Both the position numbers and the translations under genes were made by a program. Under the pieces are notes generated by a model. It searched no databases. It worked only from the letters and a program-made list of their open reading frames with translations, and was not told the origin of the DNA. Positions 1 through 6,280 of a stretch of 6,749 nucleotides of DNA are shown in pieces. Origin of the DNA: Micavibrio sp. (GTDB lineage: Bacteria; Pseudomonadota; Alphaproteobacteria; Micavibrionales; Micavibrionaceae). The first letter of the stretch is position 1; every line of letters begins with the position of its first letter. The stretch is from contig JAPJRC010000089.1 in NCBI GenBank assembly GCA_030824805.1, forward strand, positions 1 through 6,749, read 5' to 3'.

Positions 1-355
1 GATCTAGATGCTTTTGCGGGTCTTTGAGGAGGGTCGAGCCAGCACGGATAAGCCCTTTATCTACAATATCGAGATGCCGCGCTTTTTCTTCTATTAGAGA
101 TCCCGGGTGACGAGGCGCAAGGGGAGCCAGCCTGTGGGCTTTTTTGGCTATGCCGCCTTCATAGGAATGTTGCAATTTGGAAAATACGTTGCCAAGCATC
201 TGCGTCTTTTCACCGATAAGGGAGTTGGGATGACGAAGCACAAGAGGTGCAAGAGCCTGTGATTTGCGCGCCAGCCCGCGCTCGAAACTGTGCAGCAATT
301 TATCCGACAGGTTGTCCAGATGTTGCGCTTTTATATCCAGCACCCGCGTGGGATC
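1..355 (-). repeat. Tandem 41-residue (123 nt) repeats inside XseA C-terminal helical region
   Basis: XseA residues 323-363 and 364-404, and a partial copy from 405, align without gaps at a period of 41 residues. Shared positions include DP/HP/HP at 323-324, 364-365 and 405-406, and Lys331/372/413. Leu335/376/417, Leu342/383/424 and the pattern HS(F/Y)E-G(L/I)A-K (344-353 and 385-394) also match, as does LAPL at 357-360 and 398-401. The third copy decays after about residue 425. The DNA of the copies differs at many positions, so the duplication is old and kept at protein level. Heptad-like leucines suggest helical coiled coil. In exonuclease VII this region forms the elongated part of XseA that carries XseB; that each repeat is an XseB docking unit is my inference. 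Confidence 0.75.
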
Positions 356-1321
356 ACCAAGTTTGGCGCGCAATGTCTCAAGCCTGCCTGAAAGTTCGGA
401 AAGGCGGCGCGACATTGCATTGCCTATACGCTGTTCCTGAACACGCACGGTGGAAAGAAGATCAAGGCGGACGGGTACCGCGCGCTCGGCCGCGCCTGTG
501 GGCGTAGGGGCACGCAGATCGGCGGCATAATCTATAAGCGTGGTATCGGTTTCATGGCCAACGGCCGAGATCAGCGGGATTTTGGATTCAGCCGCCGCGC
601 GCACCACGATTTCCTCGTTAAACGCCATCAGGTCTTCCAGAGATCCGCCGCCCCGCGCAACAATCAAAAGATCGGGACGTGGCAATGCTTTGCCATCGAT
701 CGCATTGAAACCCCGTATGGCCGCAGCAATTTGTTCCGCCGCTCCCGTCCCTTGAACCGCCACGGGCCAGACCAGAACATGGCGCGGGAAGCGTTCGGAA
801 ATACGGTGGATAATATCGCGGATGACGGCGCCCGTGGGCGAGGTTATGACGCCTATAACGCGCGGCAGATAAGGCAGCGGCTTTTTGCGATCGGCATCGA
901 AAAGGCCTTCGGCGGCCAGCTTCTTGCGGCGGTCTTCCAGCATCTTCAAAAGCGCGCCTTCGCCCGCCAGTTCCATGGATTCGATAACCAGCTGGTAGCG
1001 GGAATTTTTGGGATAGCTGGTCATCTTGCCGGTTATGACCACATCCAGCCCGTCTTCGGGGCGCACGGACAGACGGCCCACGGTCGTTTTCCAGCAAACA
1101 ATGTTTATGCAGGAATCCTCATCCTTCAGATCACCATAAAGATGCCCGCTCGAGGCAAGCTTTAGTCCGGACAATTCGCCGCGCACCCGCACGCGTCCAT
1201 AGGTTTCCTCCAGCGTGCGTTTGAGCGAAAACGCCAGTTCGCTCACGCTCATTTCCGGAACGTTGCTGCGCTTTTGGGTGTTAGCGGCGCTGGCCGCAGC
1301 AGTGAACAGGTCTTCTGTCAT
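1..1321 (-). CDS. xseA: Exodeoxyribonuclease VII large subunit, 3' end cut by window edge
   Basis: XseA is the catalytic subunit of exonuclease VII, which with several copies of small XseB degrades single-stranded DNA to oligonucleotides in both directions, in repair and recombination. The frame is open from an ATG at 1321-1319 to the left edge, giving 440 codons without a stop. An N-terminal OB-fold (about residues 25-120, with VRVRGELSG and SGHLYGDLKDE) is followed by the catalytic domain (about 125-320). That domain carries ITSPTGAVIRD, ARGGGSLEDL and VGHETDTTLIDYAADLRAPTP. Asp169, Arg223, His256 and Asp259 line up by motif and spacing with the functionally important Asp155, Arg205, His238 and Asp241 of E. 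coli XseA; there are four extra residues between the first two. The C-terminal region holds 41-residue repeats (listed separately). The start fits family length, but there is no Shine-Dalgarno sequence before it. E. coli XseA is 456 residues, so the missing tail should be modest. Identification is secure. Confidence 0.97.
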   Translation of the reverse strand, partial: MTEDLFTAAASAANTQKRSNVPEMSVSELAFSLKRTLEETYGRVRVRGELSGLKLASSGHLYGDLKDEDSCINIVCWKTTVGRLSVRPEDGLDVVITGKMTSYPKNSRYQLVIESMELAGEGALLKMLEDRRKKLAAEGLFDADRKKPLPYLPRVIGVITSPTGAVIRDIIHRISERFPRHVLVWPVAVQGTGAAEQIAAAIRGFNAIDGKALPRPDLLIVARGGGSLEDLMAFNEEIVVRAAAESKIPLISAVGHETDTTLIDYAADLRAPTPTGAAERAVPVRLDLLSTVRVQEQRIGNAMSRRLSELSGRLETLRAKLGDPTRVLDIKAQHLDNLSDKLLHSFERGLARKSQALAPLVLRHPNSLIGEKTQMLGNVFSKLQHSYEGGIAKKAHRLAPLAPRHPGSLIEEKARHLDIVDKGLIRAGSTLLKDPQKHLD

Positions 1322-1331
1322 AGGGTGCGAT

Positions 1332-1358
1332 AGTATAGAGTGGTGGCACAAACCTCAA
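1332..1358 (-). promoter_or_regulatory. Possible xseA promoter just upstream of its ATG
   Basis: Read on the minus strand, TATACT (plus-strand 1332-1337) matches the -10 consensus at five of six positions. TTGAGG (1353-1358) matches the -35 consensus at four of six, with a short 15 nt spacer. Transcription would begin near 1325-1326, only about 4-5 nt before the xseA ATG at 1321, giving an almost leaderless mRNA. That agrees with the lack of a Shine-Dalgarno sequence there. This is a reading by eye in a 51 nt gap and could be chance. Confidence 0.3.
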
Positions 1359-1360
1359 CC

Positions 1361-1365
1361 AAGGA
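1361..1365 (+). promoter_or_regulatory. Ribosome binding site that decides the putA start
   Basis: AAGGA lies 7 nt before the ATG at 1373 and 4 nt before the ATG at 1370. The upstream in-frame GTG codons at 1340 and 1343 have no purine-rich site before them, so this element favours an ATG start, most likely 1373. Confidence 0.55.
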
Positions 1366-1372
1366 TCGGATG

Positions 1373-4300
1373 ATGGCGCCAGCGCATTTCCACAATCTTT
1401 CCCCCTATCTGGCCATGCCTGAGAAAGAGTGCATGGAAAAGCTGCTCGCAGCCTTTGACTGGAACGGGGGATTGTCGGCGCGCGTGTCACAAAAAGCGGC
1501 AGACACTATCACCGCCATGCGCGGTGCCAAACGCAAGGCCGGCAGCATCGAGAATTTCTTCCAGACCTATAGCCTGTCCACACAGGAAGGCATCGCTCTT
1601 ATGACCTTGGCCGAGGCTTTGCTGCGTATACCGGACAGCAATACGGCCAATGCCCTGATCCGCGACAAGATCGCTCGCACAAAGTGGGTGAAGAACGGCG
1701 GCGGCGCGGACGACTGGCTTTTAAAACTGGCCGGCATGGGGCTGTCGGTCAGCAAGTCCACGTTGGAAGGCCCACTGGGCCGTCTTGGAGAACCCGTCAT
1801 TCGCAAGGCGATGGGCGAAGGGATGAAGATCCTCGGTGGCCAGTTTGTGCTGGGCCAGACCATCGAAGAAGCGCTCAAAAATGCAGCAAAGCTGGAGAGG
1901 GAAAAAGGCTATCTGTTTTCCTATGACATGCTGGGCGAAGGCGCGCGCACCATGGAAGATGCTGAAATCTATTACAACGCCTATGAAGATGCGATAGAGA
2001 CAATCGGCCAGAGCCGAGGCGGCCGGACGGATTTCCGCCCCGGCATTTCGGTCAAATTGTCTGCTTTGTATCCCCGTTATTCCTTCGCGCAGGAGGCACA
2101 TTGCGTGCCAGCCCTGACCGCAAAACTGTCCTCTCTCTGCCGTAAGGCTGCCAATTATAATATCTGTCTTACAGTTGACGCCGAAGAGGTGGACCGGCTG
2201 GAAACCTCGCTAAAGATCATCCGCAACATAGTCGGAGATATTACCCTCACAGGCTGGGACGGTTTTGGCCTTGCCGTACAGGCCTATGCCAAACGCACAC
2301 TGCCTCTGATTGAGAATTTGATTGCCATGGCCGAGGAGACGGGGCGGAAATTCCAGATACGTCTGGTGAAGGGTGCTTACTGGGATTCCGAGATCAAACG
2401 GGCGCAAATCAAGGGCATTTCCGATTATCCCGTTTTTACGCGCAAGATCCACACCGATATCTCATACCTTGTCTGCGCACAAAAATTGCTGCGCGCCAGA
2501 GAGCATGTCTATCCCATGTTCGGTACGCATAATGCTTACACGGTGCAGGCTATCGCAGAGATGGCGGGTAGCAACAGGGGAGGGTTTGAATTCCAGCGCC
2601 TGTTCGGGATGGGGGATGCGCTTTACGATATAGTCCTGCAGCAAGAGAAGCTTCCGGTGCGGATCTATGCGCCGGTCGGCGTTCATCGTGATCTGTTGCC
2701 ATATCTGGTGCGGCGCCTCCTCGAAAACGGCGCGAACTCGTCTTTCGTGAACAAGGTGTTCGATCCGGCGGTGCCGGTGGAAGATCTGGCGGTGGATCCG
2801 GTCGAGGTGGCCCTCGACCATAGTCTGTTCCCGCATCCGGCAATTCCCTTGCCGAAAGATCTGTTCGAGGGGCGGGCCAATTCAAAAGGCATAGATCTGG
2901 ATGACGGGCCTGTCCTGCAGCAGACACTAAAAGATATCGAGCGTGCCTTTGACCGCCGCGAAGTCTTTGCGACATCCATTATCGACGGAAAACCGGAACG
3001 CACGGGCAACACCCGTGAAGTACGTAACCCATCCGATTTAGGTAAATTGGTAGGCACAGCCTATGATGCCACGGGCGATATCGTCACCCGCGCCTTTGTT
3101 ACGGCATGCAAGGCGTTCGGCAAATGGAACGGAACACCCGCCAAAGAACGTGCGGCCATACTAAACCGTATTGCCGATTTATACGAGGAACATGCATCCT
3201 CTCTAATGGCGTTGTGCATTCACGAAGCCGGCAAGACGCTTTCCGATGCGCTCGGAGAAGTGCGCGAGGCAGTCGACTTCTGCCGCTATTATGCTGCACA
3301 TGGGATCAAGGATTTTGACCAGAATGGCGGAAATCTGCGCTCCTATACGGGTGAAAGCAACAATATTATGCTGCAGGGTCGCGGGGTATTTGTCTGCATC
3401 TCGCCCTGGAATTTCCCATTGGCTATTTTTACCGGCCAGGTGGTGGCGGCCTTGATGGCTGGAAACACCGTTCTTGCGAAACCCGCCGAACAAACGCCCT
3501 TCATTGCACAGGCTGCTGTCCATTTGATGCACAAGGCGGGCGTGTCTAAGGACGTATTGAACCTGATTGTCGGTGATGGCCGTGTGGGTGAAATGCTGGT
3601 GCAGCATAAACATGTTGCGGGCGTGGCATTCACGGGCTCCACAGGTGCCGCATGGTCCATCAACCGCGCGCTCGCGGCGAAAGACGGACCTATCGTGCCT
3701 TTGATCGCAGAAACCGGCGGTCAGAACGCCATTATCGCCGATTCCTCGTCACTGACGGAACAGGTAATAGACGATGTGATCCTGTCGGCCTTTGGTTCTG
3801 CTGGGCAACGATGCTCGGCCTGCCGCGTGCTTTTTGTGCAGGAAGAAGTGGCCGAAAAAGCCATTAAAATGCTGCGCGGGGCCATGGCAGAGCTTAAGAT
3901 CGGCAACCCGCAATTCTATCAAACGGATATTGGCCCGTTAATTGACGAAGAGGCGCTGGGCAATCTTCAACGCCACAAAAGTGCGCTGGAAGGCTTCGCC
4001 AAGTTCGTGGCCGAAGCGCCTCTATCGGAAGAGCAGCGCCGCCAAGGGCATTATTTCGCACCCATCGCCTACGAGATCGCTTCCCTGAAAGATCTTAAAC
4101 AGGAGGTTTTCGGGCCCGCGCTTCACATTGTCCGCTACCGTGCGGAGCAGCTTCCCGCTGTTATTAAGGAAATTAATGAAAGTGGTTACGGTCTGACTTT
4201 CGGATACCACACCCGTATCGACAGCGCCGCGGCCAAGGCCATACAGGAAGTCTCGGCGGGGAATATCTACATCAACCGTTCGATTATCGGTGCTGTGGTG

Positions 4301-4453
4301 GGCGTCCAGCCCTTTGGTGGCAACGGCCTGTCCGGCACGGGGCCCAAAGCCGGCGGTCCCTATTATCTGCACCGTTTTGCAACCGAGAAAACCGTCTCTA
4401 TCAACACCACGGCGGCGGGCGGGAACGCCTCGCTTGTCATGCTGGAAGAATGA
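1373..4453 (+). CDS. putA: Bifunctional proline dehydrogenase / L-glutamate-gamma-semialdehyde dehydrogenase, minimal PutA
   Basis: PutA oxidises proline to glutamate in two steps. An FAD-dependent barrel passes electrons to membrane quinone, and an NAD-dependent aldehyde dehydrogenase then oxidises the channelled semialdehyde. From the ATG at 1373 it has 1026 residues. Residues 1 to about 180 form the helical arm and alpha domain. The dehydrogenase barrel (about 180-470) has GISVKLSALYPRY (Lys228), RLVKGAYWD (from Arg330) and RRLLENGANSSF; Arg447-Arg448 match the substrate-carboxylate pair Arg555/556 of E. coli PutA. The aldehyde dehydrogenase (about 510-1010) has SPWNFP at 677, FTGSTG at 753, ETGGQNA (Glu780) and GQRCSA (catalytic Cys814), with the usual 34-residue Glu-Cys spacing. 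It ends soon after VGVQPFGGNGLSGTGPKAGG. It lacks the N-terminal ribbon-helix-helix and the extra C-terminal domain of the 1320-residue E. coli protein, so it is the minimal (type A) form and should not repress its own gene. An alternative GTG start at 1340 would add 11 residues. purD follows after 38 nt. Confidence 0.97.
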   Translation: MAPAHFHNLSPYLAMPEKECMEKLLAAFDWNGGLSARVSQKAADTITAMRGAKRKAGSIENFFQTYSLSTQEGIALMTLAEALLRIPDSNTANALIRDKIARTKWVKNGGGADDWLLKLAGMGLSVSKSTLEGPLGRLGEPVIRKAMGEGMKILGGQFVLGQTIEEALKNAAKLEREKGYLFSYDMLGEGARTMEDAEIYYNAYEDAIETIGQSRGGRTDFRPGISVKLSALYPRYSFAQEAHCVPALTAKLSSLCRKAANYNICLTVDAEEVDRLETSLKIIRNIVGDITLTGWDGFGLAVQAYAKRTLPLIENLIAMAEETGRKFQIRLVKGAYWDSEIKRAQIKGISDYPVFTRKIHTDISYLVCAQKLLRAREHVYPMFGTHNAYTVQAIAEMAGSNRGGFEFQRLFGMGDALYDIVLQQEKLPVRIYAPVGVHRDLLPYLVRRLLENGANSSFVNKVFDPAVPVEDLAVDPVEVALDHSLFPHPAIPLPKDLFEGRANSKGIDLDDGPVLQQTLKDIERAFDRREVFATSIIDGKPERTGNTREVRNPSDLGKLVGTAYDATGDIVTRAFVTACKAFGKWNGTPAKERAAILNRIADLYEEHASSLMALCIHEAGKTLSDALGEVREAVDFCRYYAAHGIKDFDQNGGNLRSYTGESNNIMLQGRGVFVCISPWNFPLAIFTGQVVAALMAGNTVLAKPAEQTPFIAQAAVHLMHKAGVSKDVLNLIVGDGRVGEMLVQHKHVAGVAFTGSTGAAWSINRALAAKDGPIVPLIAETGGQNAIIADSSSLTEQVIDDVILSAFGSAGQRCSACRVLFVQEEVAEKAIKMLRGAMAELKIGNPQFYQTDIGPLIDEEALGNLQRHKSALEGFAKFVAEAPLSEEQRRQGHYFAPIAYEIASLKDLKQEVFGPALHIVRYRAEQLPAVIKEINESGYGLTFGYHTRIDSAAAKAIQEVSAGNIYINRSIIGAVVGVQPFGGNGLSGTGPKAGGPYYLHRFATEKTVSINTTAAGGNASLVMLEE

Positions 4454-4480
4454 AGGCATAGTGCCCCCGAATTCAACAGC

Positions 4481-4485
4481 GGAGG
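4481..4485 (+). promoter_or_regulatory. Strong ribosome binding site of purD
   Basis: GGAGG sits 6 nt before the purD ATG at 4492. It is the best Shine-Dalgarno match in the window and lies in the 38 nt between the putA stop and purD. That gap shows no terminator-like hairpin with a T run, which supports co-transcription with efficient independent translation of purD. Confidence 0.75.
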
Positions 4486-4491
4486 CATTTT

Positions 4492-5787
4492 ATGAAGGTT
4501 CTTCTGGTCGGCGGCGGTGGCCGCGAACATGCTCTAGCCTGGCGTCTGGCCGGCAGCGACAAATGCGAAGCGCTGTTTTGTGCGCCCGGCAATCCCGGCA
4601 TCGCCGAAGTGGCCGAATGTATCAACATAGCGGCCGATGATGTTCCAGCCATGGTGAAATTGGCACAGGACAAGAGAGTCGATCTGGTTGTCGTAGGTCC
4701 CGAGGCGCCGCTGGTGGCTGGTCTTGCCGATGCGCTGCAAGCCGTTGGAATAGCAGTTTTCGGCCCGCAGCAAAACGCTGCCCAACTCGAAGGCTCCAAA
4801 GGTTTTACCAAAGATTTGTGCAGCAAATACGATATTCCGACAGCCTCCTATGGGCGCTTTACGGATGCAGCAAAAGCCGAAGAATTCATCCGCAAAACGG
4901 GTGCGCCTATCGTCGTTAAGGCCGATGGTCTTGCCGCCGGTAAAGGCGTCATTATCGCCCAAACCATTGATGAAGCCGTTGCCGCCGCTAAAGATATGCT
5001 GTCCGGCAATGCGTTCGGTCAGGCCGGCCACGAGATCGTGGTTGAGGAATACATGGATGGGGAAGAACTGAGCTTTTTTGCTTTATCTGATGGCGAAACA
5101 GTGCTGCCGTTTACGTCGGCCCAAGACCATAAGCGCGTGGGCGAAGGCGATACCGGCCCGAATACGGGAGGTATGGGTGCCTATTCCCCCGCCCATCTGA
5201 TGAGCCACGATCTGCAGCAAAAAATCATGGCGCGGATCATAAATCCCACTATTAAGGGCATGAAAGAAGACGGCTGCCCGTTTCAGGGCGTGCTCTTTGC
5301 CGGAATTATGGTGGTCGGCGAAGATCCTTATCTGATCGAATACAACGCCCGTTTCGGAGACCCCGAAACACAACCCATGTTGCTCCGTTTGCAAAACGAC
5401 CTGCTTGGATTGTTGCACGCTTGTGCCACGGGCAAGCTGGCGGACTATGCCGATCTGCAATTCTCGCCCAACACCGCCATGGGCGTTGTTATGGCAGCCA
5501 AGGGCTATCCGGCAACTTATGCCAAAGGCGGGGTTATCAGGGGTTTTGATGAAGCCAATCAGGTGCAGGGCGTTAAGGTTTTCCACGCAGGGACATCGAA
5601 AAATGTTGCAGGGGACATTATAGCTTCCGGCGGACGCGTTTTGACTGTAACCGCATCCGCCCCTGATGTTGCTGAAGCGCAAAGGCTTGCCTATGAAGCT
5701 GTCGATAAAATTGAGTGGGCTGATGGTTTCTGCCGCCGCGATATCGGCTGGCGTGCCGTGAAAGCGGCCAAAGCCAAGGCGGCCTAA
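4492..5787 (+). CDS. purD: Phosphoribosylamine-glycine ligase (GAR synthetase)
   Basis: PurD joins glycine to 5-phosphoribosylamine using ATP, the second step of de novo purine synthesis in the cytosol. The 431-residue protein is full length (E. coli PurD has 429). It starts with the N-domain signature VGGGGREHAL at 6-15 and has VVVGPEAPL at 66-74. The ATP-grasp domain follows from about residue 102, with VKADGLAAGKGV at 142-153 and the GPNTGGMGAYSP loop at 222-233. The family signature RFGDPETQ is at 287-294, preceded by Glu284 and Asn286-region residues of the metal and ATP site. The C-terminal domain (about 325-425) includes MGVVMAAKGYP and the glycine-rich SGGRVLTVTA. A strong GGAGG fixes the start. 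It lies 38 nt after putA on the same strand and probably shares its transcript; there is no metabolic link between the two. Its TAA overlaps the stop of convergent tadA by 4 nt. Nothing in it looks damaged. Confidence 0.98.
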   Translation: MKVLLVGGGGREHALAWRLAGSDKCEALFCAPGNPGIAEVAECINIAADDVPAMVKLAQDKRVDLVVVGPEAPLVAGLADALQAVGIAVFGPQQNAAQLEGSKGFTKDLCSKYDIPTASYGRFTDAAKAEEFIRKTGAPIVVKADGLAAGKGVIIAQTIDEAVAAAKDMLSGNAFGQAGHEIVVEEYMDGEELSFFALSDGETVLPFTSAQDHKRVGEGDTGPNTGGMGAYSPAHLMSHDLQQKIMARIINPTIKGMKEDGCPFQGVLFAGIMVVGEDPYLIEYNARFGDPETQPMLLRLQNDLLGLLHACATGKLADYADLQFSPNTAMGVVMAAKGYPATYAKGGVIRGFDEANQVQGVKVFHAGTSKNVAGDIIASGGRVLTVTASAPDVAEAQRLAYEAVDKIEWADGFCRRDIGWRAVKAAKAKAA

Positions 5788-6245
5788 CGGCGTTCTTTGA
5801 AAAAATCCCGCAAAGTCTGAGCGGCCTCGTCGGCCATCAGGCCATGCTCCACCATTATCTTGTGGTGGCAGGTGGGCTGTTCGTAAAACCTGCCTCCATG
5901 CAGCACGCCGCCGCCTTTGGGGTCTTGTGCAGCAAAAACCAGCCTACGGATACGGGCAAAAGCAATCGCCGCCGCGCACATGGCGCATGGCTCAAGCGTG
6001 ACATAGAGATCGTGATCTGGAATGCGCTGGGCGCCCATTTCTGCGCATCGGGCGCGAATGACGGCGATTTCCGCGTGGGCAGTGGGGTCTGATCCGGTAA
6101 TGGTGCCGTTCCCGGCACGGGCCACGATCTCTGCGCTTGCGCAATCGACCAGAACCGCGCCAATCGGCACTTCCCCTTTGGCGGCGGCCTTATTCGCCTC
6201 TTCCATCGCGGCGCGCATAAAGATATGGTCTTGGTCGTTAAACAT
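5784..6245 (-). CDS. tadA: tRNA-specific adenosine deaminase TadA
   Basis: TadA deaminates the wobble adenosine of tRNA-Arg(ACG) to inosine, letting one tRNA read three Arg codons; it is usually essential. The 153-residue protein has the zinc-dependent deaminase core: HAE with zinc ligand His57 and proton-shuttling Glu59, then PCAMC with zinc ligands Cys87 and Cys90. These four positions carry the same numbers as in E. coli TadA. EVPIGAVLV (25-33), TGSDPTAHAEI (50-60) and YVTLEP (81-86) are further family blocks. The late loop with GGGVLHGGRFYEQPTCHH (111-128) differs from E. coli and resembles alphaproteobacterial TadA as I recall it. An in-frame TGA lies three codons upstream of the ATG at 6245, so the start cannot move upstream; there is no Shine-Dalgarno sequence. 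Only 12 nt separate this start from the divergent pseudouridine synthase. At the other end the TAG overlaps the purD TAA. Confidence 0.96.
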   Translation of the reverse strand: MFNDQDHIFMRAAMEEANKAAAKGEVPIGAVLVDCASAEIVARAGNGTITGSDPTAHAEIAVIRARCAEMGAQRIPDHDLYVTLEPCAMCAAAIAFARIRRLVFAAQDPKGGGVLHGGRFYEQPTCHHKIMVEHGLMADEAAQTLRDFFKERR

Positions 6246-6249
6246 AAGG
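6246..6249 (+). promoter_or_regulatory. Ribosome binding site that decides the pseudouridine synthase start
   Basis: AAGG lies 8 nt before the GTG at 6258. The only other plausible upstream start, an in-frame ATG at 6225 inside tadA, has no better site in front of it and would add 11 residues with no family resemblance, so the GTG is preferred. Confidence 0.5.
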
Positions 6250-6251
6250 TT

Positions 6252-6280
6252 TCAATAGTGGAAAAAGACGAAGAAGGCAA
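6252..6280 (-). promoter_or_regulatory. Possible tadA promoter inside the start of the divergent gene
   Basis: On the minus strand TTGCCT (plus-strand 6275-6280) and TATTGA (6252-6257) are separated by 17 nt, but match the consensus at only four and three positions. Transcription would start at or within a base or two of the tadA ATG, so the mRNA would be leaderless. Any promoter closer to tadA than this is impossible, and the next candidates would lie deeper in the neighbouring gene. The call is weak. Confidence 0.2.

Noticed and set aside
554..1165. Long plus-strand open frame of about 203 codons, and a 159-codon minus-strand frame at 618-1097
   Set aside because: Both lie over the xseA catalytic domain, whose conserved motifs are in another frame; neither shows any recognisable family motif.
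1334..1339. Plus-strand TATAGA as a putA -10 element
   Set aside because: No acceptable -35 element lies at 16-18 nt upstream, and the bases overlap the better minus-strand TATACT.
4022..5682. Long antisense open frames opposite putA (4022-4459) and purD (4534-5031, 5083-5682)
   Set aside because: These are mirror frames of strongly conserved genes, with composition expected from GC-rich codons and no motif or ribosome site.
5766..5800. Short inverted repeat around GCGGCCAAAGCC and AAGGCGGCC at the purD end, considered as a terminator
   Set aside because: The stem is only 3-4 bp with poor loop geometry, lies within the Ala/Lys-rich purD tail, and has no T run after it.
6225..6257. In-frame upstream ATG at 6225 as the start of the pseudouridine synthase
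   Set aside because: It would overlap tadA, lacks a good ribosome site, and adds residues before the family's usual N-terminus.
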